Shown here: positions 59,057-64,000 of the stretch, in pieces | Position numbering within the stretch: position 1 is the first letter of the stretch | Layout: each line of letters begins with the position of its first letter | From: a virus | Direction: 5' to 3' (one strand) | Virus record (IMG/VR): IMGVR_UViG_3300043598_000012 | Location: 1-64,000 of that record | Length of the DNA: 64,000 nucleotides | Translations under genes and position numbers: made by a program | Notes under the pieces: generated by a model | Seen by the model: the letters and a program-made list of their open reading frames with translations, nothing else | Databases searched by the model: none | What the model was told of the DNA's origin: nothing

Positions 59057-59359
59057 ATGGGAACCATCGAAGCGTTGGAAGAAGCGATCACCTACCTGGC
59101 GGACACGCACAACCTGTACCTGTGGCGTGTGAACGAGAGACTGGGTGGAGAACATGTGAAGGGTTGGGCCTTCGCTCGTCGGGGGCTCCGTAATGACTTC
59201 CAGGCCGACACCATCAGCGGCGCCGTGACCTTCAACCTGGAGAAGATTCGGGAGGACAACAGGCTGGCACAGAAGAAGACTCAGGAGAGCTTGGAGACCA
59301 CCATGTACACCTCCACCAGAGTCGGCGAGCTTCTCAGCAAGATTCGCACAGCGGAGTGA
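59057..59359 (+). CDS. Protein of unknown function
   Basis: 100 aa from ATG 59057, TAGGAT ending six bases before it; ATG 59051 is two codons earlier. Mixed alpha/beta (ITYLADTHNLYLWRVNERLGG). Overlaps the next gene by four bases. Confidence 0.55.
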   Translation: MGTIEALEEAITYLADTHNLYLWRVNERLGGEHVKGWAFARRGLRNDFQADTISGAVTFNLEKIREDNRLAQKKTQESLETTMYTSTRVGELLSKIRTAE

Positions 59360-59688
59360 CGGTTACCGTCAACATCCCTGGGCGAGCCTACCTGGCTTGC
59401 CTCGATCCCCTCGCTACTGGCGTACCCGAAGAAGAGGGGTGGCCGGAGCCCCGCATCATCAAGCGAGGTAGGCTGGAGTTCAGTGCTCGCTACGAACTCA
59501 CCCGGTACCAGGCCTACCAGATGATGACGCACATGCGGGACTTCGGGGAGACGCTGGGCGGCGCAGGCGTCGACGATGAGCTGCGAGAGGGTCCTGCCTG
59601 CCTCAGGGGCGCCTATGCCCTGGCCAAGGCTCTCGGCCACGAGGACGAGCTCTACCCCGCCACTCGGCCACCTCGTGACGTAGGATAG
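59356..59688 (+). CDS. Protein of unknown function
   Basis: 110 aa from GTG. RLEFSARYELTRYQAYQMMTH is the distinctive stretch. Last gene of a two-gene operon, followed by a long inverted repeat. Confidence 0.5.
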   Translation: MTVTVNIPGRAYLACLDPLATGVPEEEGWPEPRIIKRGRLEFSARYELTRYQAYQMMTHMRDFGETLGGAGVDDELREGPACLRGAYALAKALGHEDELYPATRPPRDVG

Positions 59689-59694
59689 GTCTGA

Positions 59695-59779
59695 AAGAGG
59701 GGCGAGTACTCTTGGTGAACCTCCGAGCCAGATGGGGACGATCTGGCCGCAAGGTCGACCGGCTCTGCTCGCCCCTCTT
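59695..59779 (+). terminator. Long inverted repeat with internal hairpin
   Basis: A 12-bp stem pairs 59695-59706 (AAGAGGGGCGAG) with 59768-59779. The 61-base interior holds CCAGAT-N7-ATCTGG. Immediately followed by a leaderless promoter. Same layout as the elements at 42.8 and 62.9 kb. Confidence 0.55.
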
Positions 59780-59793
59780 CGTACCATGGGGGT

Positions 59794-60183
59794 ATGACAC
59801 CCACACTTGGACGCATCGTGCTCTATCGGACGGACGGTCGCAACGGGCTGGTCTATGACCTCCCGGCGATCATCACCTGCACGGCGGAGACCCACCCTGG
59901 CAACTACCCGGACGGCAGCACCAACCCGTTGCCGGTGCCCGGACGAGACGAGGTGCACCTGACGGTGTTCACTCCCGGAGGGTTCGGCACCAAGGTGGGA
60001 CCGTGGCCTGACTCGGGACCTCGTCAGCCTGACACGGACGCCGACTTCAAAGATGCCACGCAGCTGGTTCCTGGGAGCGGCACCTACGTCGAGCTCTTGG
60101 TGCCCTACGCCTTCGGCGGTGAGGCAGCACAGAGAGGTGCCGACCTCCCGCATCGCACCTGGCGTTGGCCGGAGCGCGTCTGA
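59794..60183 (+). CDS. Protein of unknown function
   Basis: 129 aa, TACCAT ending six bases before ATG. LGRIVLYRTDGRNG opening, then a Gly/Pro-rich beta domain. I know it as a recurring actinophage early protein without function. First gene of a five-gene overlapping operon. Confidence 0.55.
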   Translation: MTPTLGRIVLYRTDGRNGLVYDLPAIITCTAETHPGNYPDGSTNPLPVPGRDEVHLTVFTPGGFGTKVGPWPDSGPRQPDTDADFKDATQLVPGSGTYVELLVPYAFGGEAAQRGADLPHRTWRWPERV

Positions 60184-60449
60184 TGGAAGACATCAGGGGC
60201 GTCGAGTTCACCACCTACATCCCGGCTGGCATCAAGAGCACCGAGGAAGCCGTAGCGCACCTTGCTCCACTGTTCTCGCCCGATGCGAGCGTCGTCATCG
60301 CTGCCATGGAGTACGACTACATCGGCGAGTACGGGCAGACAGCTCAGCATCCTGTCAAGCTGGAGGTGCGAGACCGAGCCTGGGTCACCCTCACCACGGA
60401 GCCTCCGCAGCCACGAGACCCTGGTCGGAAGACCTCAACGGGGACCTGA
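60183..60449 (+). CDS. Protein of unknown function
   Basis: 88 aa; start and stop share one base with neighbours. VEFTTYIPAGIKSTEEAVAH then a beta-rich part. No family. Confidence 0.5.
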   Translation: MEDIRGVEFTTYIPAGIKSTEEAVAHLAPLFSPDASVVIAAMEYDYIGEYGQTAQHPVKLEVRDRAWVTLTTEPPQPRDPGRKTSTGT

Positions 60450-60634
60450 TGGACCTCAACGAAGCTACTGAGCAAGAGCTGGTCAAGGCGCTCGCTCGCC
60501 TCAACCTTAATCGGGACACTTCAACCCGGTACGTCTACGACGGGCTTGGCCAGCGGTTCGAGATCGCTTACCTTTCCACATACAGGACCGGCAAGCGGCA
60601 GTACACTTGCCTTGACGCTCCGTTCGATGGCTAA
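60449..60634 (+). CDS. 61-aa protein of unknown function
   Basis: Helix followed by a beta-hairpin (STRYVYDGLGQRFEIAYLST). Start shares a base with the previous stop. Confidence 0.45.
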   Translation: MDLNEATEQELVKALARLNLNRDTSTRYVYDGLGQRFEIAYLSTYRTGKRQYTCLDAPFDG

Positions 60635-60809
60635 CACACCCAGGAGCTCAGAGAGCGCCATCTACCTTGTGGTGCCCACTTGGTGGAGTTCTGTGATGGT
60701 TTGGCAGACACGCTGGAGCATCTGGCGCATCGACCAGAACCGCAAGGCCATCGCCAGGCATAGGAAGAGCCTCCAGGTCTACGCCGAGCGTGCGAAGAGG
60801 TGGTTGTGA
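60627..60809 (+). CDS. 60-aa Trp-rich basic protein
   Basis: ATG inside the previous gene. PTWWSSVMVWQTRWSIWRID then a basic helix; could lie at the membrane surface. Stop shares a base with the next ATG. Confidence 0.45.
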   Translation: MANTPRSSESAIYLVVPTWWSSVMVWQTRWSIWRIDQNRKAIARHRKSLQVYAERAKRWL

Positions 60810-61042
60810 TGGAGCGACCCACCAACGAGTACTTGGTCTTCGAGGAGCACGAGCCTGCTCAAGGAAAGAAGACCAAGACGGTTCATGTCAAGTCGGTTCG
60901 AGGCGCCTACTTGGGGATGATCATCTGGTACGGGGCCTGGCGGTGTTACACCTTCCAGCCAGCTCCCGTCACGGTGTTCAACCACGGGTGTCTCAAGACG
61001 ATCAACGAGTACATCGCTCAGCTGATGGATGAACGCCGGTGA
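60809..61042 (+). CDS. Small protein of unknown function
   Basis: 77 aa from ATG 60809; GTG 60800 is three codons earlier. Beta-rich with VKSVRGAYLGMIIWYGAW. Ends the operon. Confidence 0.5.
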   Translation: MERPTNEYLVFEEHEPAQGKKTKTVHVKSVRGAYLGMIIWYGAWRCYTFQPAPVTVFNHGCLKTINEYIAQLMDERR

Positions 61043-61108
61043 CATCTTGGTGGCATTGGGCGCTCTGGGGTCACGACCTCTTCTGGCCCTGGGAGTAGGA
61101 TTCACTTC

Positions 61109-61390
61109 ATGGGAGCGCCCTTCACACAAATGGACATGGCAGCCGCGAACGAGAGCTGTGGAGCCCCAGAGCCTGTGTTCGACGACTGCCCCGCTTGCAG
61201 GGGTCGAGTGGGGCTGCATTGCGCCGAGTGCAAGATTCAGGTCACCGGCTGCACTTGCACGGAGGCAGCCCGCTTCGACCCCCTCACAGCTTGGGAGGCC
61301 ACCTGCCAGAGGTTGGGGGAGGACGAGGCGAGGAAGGCATACAAGTCGGCGGGCATCCCGATCCCCGGAGAGGGGCTGATCCTTCCATGA
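61109..61390 (+). CDS. Cysteine-rich zinc-binding protein
   Basis: 93 aa, TAGGAT seven bases before ATG. CPACRGRVGLHCAECK then CTCTEAA give a compact zinc site at residues 27-52, followed by a helix. Overlaps a tiny membrane gene by four bases. Confidence 0.55.
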   Translation: MGAPFTQMDMAAANESCGAPEPVFDDCPACRGRVGLHCAECKIQVTGCTCTEAARFDPLTAWEATCQRLGEDEARKAYKSAGIPIPGEGLILP

Positions 61391-61500
61391 GCCAGTATAA
61401 GAATCCACACAAGAGCGCGGTGCCGTGGGGACTTTGGGCGCTGGTGATCGTCATGTTGGCGGTCGTGTTCTGGAACGTCTACCAGATGGCGGAGCACTGA
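61387..61500 (+). CDS. 37-aa single-helix membrane protein
   Basis: ATGA overlap with the previous gene. WGLWALVIVMLAVVFWNVY is a clear membrane helix with a basic N-terminal side. Function unknown; a regulator or envelope peptide is possible. The 150 bases after it hold a weak 34-codon frame (61536-61640) and the next promoter. Confidence 0.5.
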   Translation: MSQYKNPHKSAVPWGLWALVIVMLAVVFWNVYQMAEH

Positions 61501-61649
61501 CGTACGATCCTCTCGGAAGGTCCTGGCTCGGCAGCATGGACCTTTCGGCAGTGCGGGGTACTGAGAGCGGGGCGGCTTGGGCTTGGTGTCAGAAACGGCT
61601 CCTCGGAGGCCTGAGTCGCCTCGCTCTTCGCTTTTCGTAGCATAGGTGT

Positions 61650-62117
61650 ATGGCACACCCCCGCAACATGACGCAGACGGCGCCGTACCCCACAGAGCTC
61701 GCTGAGCTCGTGGAGGGCTTCCACTACCGTCCTGGCTGGCAATGTCGACTGCTCGACGACTTCGTGCGAGAGCGGGAGGATCCTGCTGATGACAGCTCTC
61801 CGCCGCTGGTCTGGGGACTGACCCTCGACATCATCACTCGGGGCTACAACTCCTACCACCCTGAGCAGGGCCAGAACTACGGGGTTCATCACTACATGAT
61901 CGTGCCAGCGGCCACGTACAACCGTGAGTCATGGCAGAGGTGGCTCCTCAACCAGCACTTCCTCGTCGAGCAGCACGAGACGTGCGAGTTCTTCGTGGTG
62001 AACGGTGAGCATCCGTTCGCGCCTAACCACGGTCCTGGCAACGACCCCTACAGGGTGGTCGAGTACGCTCCTGATGAGGACCGGCGGACCTCGTTTCGAG
62101 GCGTCGTCAAGGACTAG
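61650..62117 (+). CDS. Conserved actinophage protein of unknown function
   Basis: 155 aa, TAGCAT six bases before ATG. RNMTQTAPYPTELAELV, YRPGW, SYHPEQGQNYGVHHYMI, VPAATYNRESWQRWL and HGPGNDPYRVVEY are all landmarks of a protein found in many actinobacteriophages, with no known function. Confidence 0.7.
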   Translation: MAHPRNMTQTAPYPTELAELVEGFHYRPGWQCRLLDDFVREREDPADDSSPPLVWGLTLDIITRGYNSYHPEQGQNYGVHHYMIVPAATYNRESWQRWLLNQHFLVEQHETCEFFVVNGEHPFAPNHGPGNDPYRVVEYAPDEDRRTSFRGVVKD

Positions 62118-62119
62118 AC

Positions 62120-62470
62120 GTGCCCAAGAGCTGCGAGGACTGCAACGGCAAGGGAGCTCGCTCGGCTGTCGCTGGGCACTGCTTCGACATCGACGGCGGG
62201 CTCTGGCATGGCCCAGGCGAGTGCCACAGCTGTGCCCCAAGTTGCTGCCCGCCTTGTCCCACCTGCGGCGGCAGAGGGACCCTCTCGACGCCAGAAGAGC
62301 TCGCTCTGAGACTGGTAGAGGCCTTCTGGGGGGATGAGACCAACTGGATCGACTTGAATGGCACGTATTTGACACTAGATGGCCAAATTGGGGGCGTTTC
62401 TGACGAAATTCGGGGTTTTATCAACGAAATGGACCAAAAGTGGCGAAATTCGCCACTAGGAGGCGGATAA
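62120..62470 (+). CDS. DnaJ-type zinc-finger protein
   Basis: 116 aa from GTG. CEDCNGKGA and CPTCGGRG are CxxCxGxG repeats like the zinc domain of DnaJ, with extra cysteines (CHSCAPSCC) between them. The C-terminal 60 residues are acidic and helical. No J domain. Confidence 0.6.
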   Translation: MPKSCEDCNGKGARSAVAGHCFDIDGGLWHGPGECHSCAPSCCPPCPTCGGRGTLSTPEELALRLVEAFWGDETNWIDLNGTYLTLDGQIGGVSDEIRGFINEMDQKWRNSPLGGG

Positions 62471-62475
62471 TGTGG
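62440..62475 (+). promoter_or_regulatory. Palindrome next to a -10-like box
   Basis: GTGGCGA-AAT-TCGCCAC (62440-62456) is a seven-bp inverted repeat, followed by GATAAT. It lies in an AT-rich patch (about 62370-62530) and could be an operator or weak terminator. Confidence 0.35.
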
Positions 62476-62519
62476 AAAATCTGCCATTTTGGCCATTTTT
62501 CGTCATTTTGGGGTGAAAA

Positions 62520-62678
62520 GTGACAGAAATCACATGCGGTGCCTGTGGGGGCACCGGAGAGATAGAAATGGCAAATCCTCCGTTGGATCCTGTCACTTGG
62601 GAGTGCAGGGAGTGTGATGGGATGGGGATTGACCCTAAATACACCCGTCGCATGGAAAAGCGCCAGGATCAGCTGTGA
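62520..62678 (+). CDS. 52-aa DnaJ-type zinc-finger protein
   Basis: GTG start. CGACGGTGE and CRECDGMGI are two CxxCxGxG repeats about 20 residues apart, so the whole peptide is one zinc finger of the DnaJ type. Second such protein in a row. Overlaps the next GTG by four bases. Confidence 0.6.
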   Translation: MTEITCGACGGTGEIEMANPPLDPVTWECRECDGMGIDPKYTRRMEKRQDQL

Positions 62679-62890
62679 ATCTCCGCTGGGAGGGCTGGGT
62701 GCGCACCAGAAACGGCGCTATCACCTGCTATGTGCGGATCAAGGCTGAAGATGCCGTGGACGCCGTCCATCGAGCACAGGCATCTGCTCACCGCAAGCAT
62801 GGCAACAAGCAGTACGGGCTCGACGACTTCGTCTGCATCGGGGTCTCGCTCCACGAGGGCGACCAGAACCTGATCGGCGACGTACCATAA
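62675..62890 (+). CDS. Small protein of unknown function
   Basis: 71 aa from GTG. Beta-alpha-beta pattern (TCYVRIKAEDAVDAVHRAQA). Unknown function. Confidence 0.5.
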   Translation: MNLRWEGWVRTRNGAITCYVRIKAEDAVDAVHRAQASAHRKHGNKQYGLDDFVCIGVSLHEGDQNLIGDVP

Positions 62891-62896
62891 CGTCGA

Positions 62897-63041
62897 GAGA
62901 GTGGCCGGTCATGTACCGTCTGCGTTGTGCTCACAAGACAGCGGACCAGCAAAGGCAAGCTCTGTCAGTACGTGGATGTCGTGCGGAAGCCCGACGTGAT
63001 GCGGCCTTCAACTTGCGGGCTCTGAGCGTCCGGTCACTCTC
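62897..63041 (+). terminator. Long inverted repeat over a gene gap
   Basis: A 12-bp stem with one wobble pairs 62897-62908 (GAGAGTGGCCGG) with 63030-63041. The 121-base interior has a 32-codon frame (GTG 62927) without support. TAAGAT at 63046 follows, giving the next gene a leader with a GGAGGG ribosome site. Confidence 0.45.
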
Positions 63042-63114
63042 TCGCCTAAGATGTTCTTGGAGCCGAGCTGGCCCGCCTCCGCGGCGACACCGAACGGCCC
63101 CTGCGGAGGGCGTC

Positions 63115-63441
63115 ATGAGCGACCAGACACCGGAACACGTTTGCGAAACAGTTCCGCCTACGGAGCGTGAGGAGCCGTTCCTCGTCGACCCCGGCTGGGT
63201 CGATATGCGGCTCGTCACAAACCTCCACGGCGACGATCACCGCATCCTGTTCTACGAGGACGGCACGGCCCGGTTCGAGCACCGCTGCTGGCGGTGGGAA
63301 GACGAGTCGGTCATCTGTGCCCCGGTCCTGTTCGACCACCAGATCACCCGTGACCCGCTGGTCATCACCCCGTCGATCGACTGCCCGGATTGCCGCCTGC
63401 ACGGCCTCATCATCAACGGGAGGTGGCTCGATGCAGCCTGA
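63115..63441 (+). CDS. Protein with CxxC motif, unknown function
   Basis: 108 aa from ATG 63115, GGAGGG upstream. HRILFYEDGTARFEHRCW is a beta-meander; CPDC near the end pairs with other Cys or His. Overlaps the next gene by 11 bases. Confidence 0.55.
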   Translation: MSDQTPEHVCETVPPTEREEPFLVDPGWVDMRLVTNLHGDDHRILFYEDGTARFEHRCWRWEDESVICAPVLFDHQITRDPLVITPSIDCPDCRLHGLIINGRWLDAA

Positions 63442-63670
63442 CGAGCGAACCGAACAAGTACCAGCGACGGAACGTAGGGACGAGCCTGTCCGCATCCCGA
63501 AGGACAAGGCAGCGCGTGACCGCCTCGCCAACATGGCGGGGCTCACCGACGAGGAGCGAGCCGCTCTCGACGAGTGGTGCCGACAGCAGGCCATCGAGGA
63601 CGACGCCCGCCGCCGCCGAGGGTTGGAAGCCCACGGGAACGACGTGATGGGCGGTGCCGACCGTGGCTGA
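63431..63670 (+). CDS. Charged helical protein
   Basis: 79 aa from ATG 63431, GGGAGG upstream. Acidic-basic helices (LTDEERAALDEWCRQQ). Function unknown. Confidence 0.5.
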   Translation: MQPDERTEQVPATERRDEPVRIPKDKAARDRLANMAGLTDEERAALDEWCRQQAIEDDARRRRGLEAHGNDVMGGADRG

Positions 63671-63961
63671 ACCCATGCCCACCATCACCCCGCAGGACTG
63701 GGCCATCACCGAGGGCGTGACGTGCGTGTCCTGCCCGTCCTGCGCCTTCACCTTCGACGCCAGCCACACCGAGGTCGACAGCGGCCAAGGAGGGCCGTAC
63801 GACTGCCCGCCTGCTTCGTCCAGCGGTCGCTCTACCTGCGCTGCTCCTTGTGCGGTCAGACCAAGTGGGCGAGCACTCCTGAGCGAGCCACCTACCTGCT
63901 GGCGTTCCACTTGAACCGCCGCCACAAGGGCTGGACGAAGGCTACGGAGGGTGACTCTTGA
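63663..63961 (+). pseudogene. Zinc-ribbon protein split by a -1 frame change
   Basis: From GTG 63663 the frame reads CVSCPSCAFTFDASHTEV to YDCPP. Near 63812 the protein-like sequence continues one frame back as CFVQRSLYLRCSLCGQT and HLNRRHKG, stopping at 63961. Joined, the pieces give a zinc ribbon with CxxC pairs. One missing base (real or sequencing error) or programmed slippage would explain it. Confidence 0.5.
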
Positions 63962-64000
63962 CCGCGCGAAACCACCCTCGCGAGCAGTCGGCACCGCGGC
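63958..64000 (+). CDS. Start of a next gene (partial)
   Basis: TTG 63958 overlaps the previous stop (TTGA) and is open to the window end (TARNHPREQ). The four-base overlap is the local habit, but 14 codons are too few to be sure. Confidence 0.3.
   Translation, partial: MTARNHPREQSAPR

Noticed and set aside
48316-59720. Shared 13-mer TACTCTTGGTGAA at about 48320 and 59706
   Set aside because: Pairs of this length are expected by chance many times in 64 kb, and the surroundings do not match.

Overview
The window is one contiguous stretch of a tailed double-stranded DNA phage, most likely a siphovirus of an actinobacterium. The tail module has a single tape-measure gene with a frameshifted chaperone pair and no sheath genes, so the tail is long and non-contractile. 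Several things point to an actinobacterial host: a WhiB-type iron-sulfur protein, high GC content, heavy use of GTG starts, and many genes whose -10 box lies only six bases from the start codon, which implies leaderless mRNA. No integrase, tRNA gene or CRISPR array was seen. The terminase and capsid genes must lie to the left of base 1.

Layout. Bases 1-12.6 kb hold the tail: HK97 gp10-like neck protein, tail terminator, major tail protein, chaperones G and GT, tape measure, Dit, five small tip or adhesion proteins (one LamG-like, one propeller-like), and a Gp37-like tip protein with a carbohydrate-binding insert. Bases 12.6-14.15 kb hold lysis genes: an M15 peptidase and two one-helix membrane proteins. 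A short minus-strand pair at 14.2-14.85 kb includes an HTH protein and faces the early genes across a 33-bp divergent promoter. Bases 14.9-42.7 kb are replication, nucleotide metabolism and DNA processing: DnaB-like helicase, DnaG-like primase, sigma-like protein, candidate SSB, HU, thymidylate kinase-like and thymidylate synthase-like enzymes, DnaE, RecA, Cas4-like nuclease, MazG, HAD phosphatase, WhiB, RuvC-like resolvase, dCTP deaminase, a stand-alone fragment of B12-dependent ribonucleotide reductase, an Ntn-hydrolase and a SNF2-type helicase. Bases 42.9-64 kb are small early genes, mostly unknown and many with zinc-ribbon cysteines, in short operons.

The most interesting enzymatic theme is a probable thymine hypermodification pathway. 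A ThyA-fold enzyme, a thymidylate kinase homologue, a P-loop protein resembling 5-hydroxymethyl-dU DNA kinases, a protein resembling amino acid:DNA transferases and an FAD-dependent oxidoreductase-like protein are all present. A dCTP deaminase could feed the dUMP pool.

The most striking non-coding signal is a rigid promoter cassette found eight times: GGTAG, then GTGCGA-like, then TANNAT, with the start codon exactly 61 bp from the first G of GGTAG in seven of them. The eighth carries a 10-bp insertion and a normal leader. About a dozen further genes keep only the last part of this design, a -10 box six bases before the start. Four long inverted repeats mark operon ends, three 27-bp tandem repeats overlap one promoter, and a gene-poor 0.8-kb region with repeated AGGTCTAT words (57.5-58.35 kb) is a candidate origin. 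Five stand-alone homing-endonuclease genes of three families are scattered through the window; one is interrupted by an amber codon.
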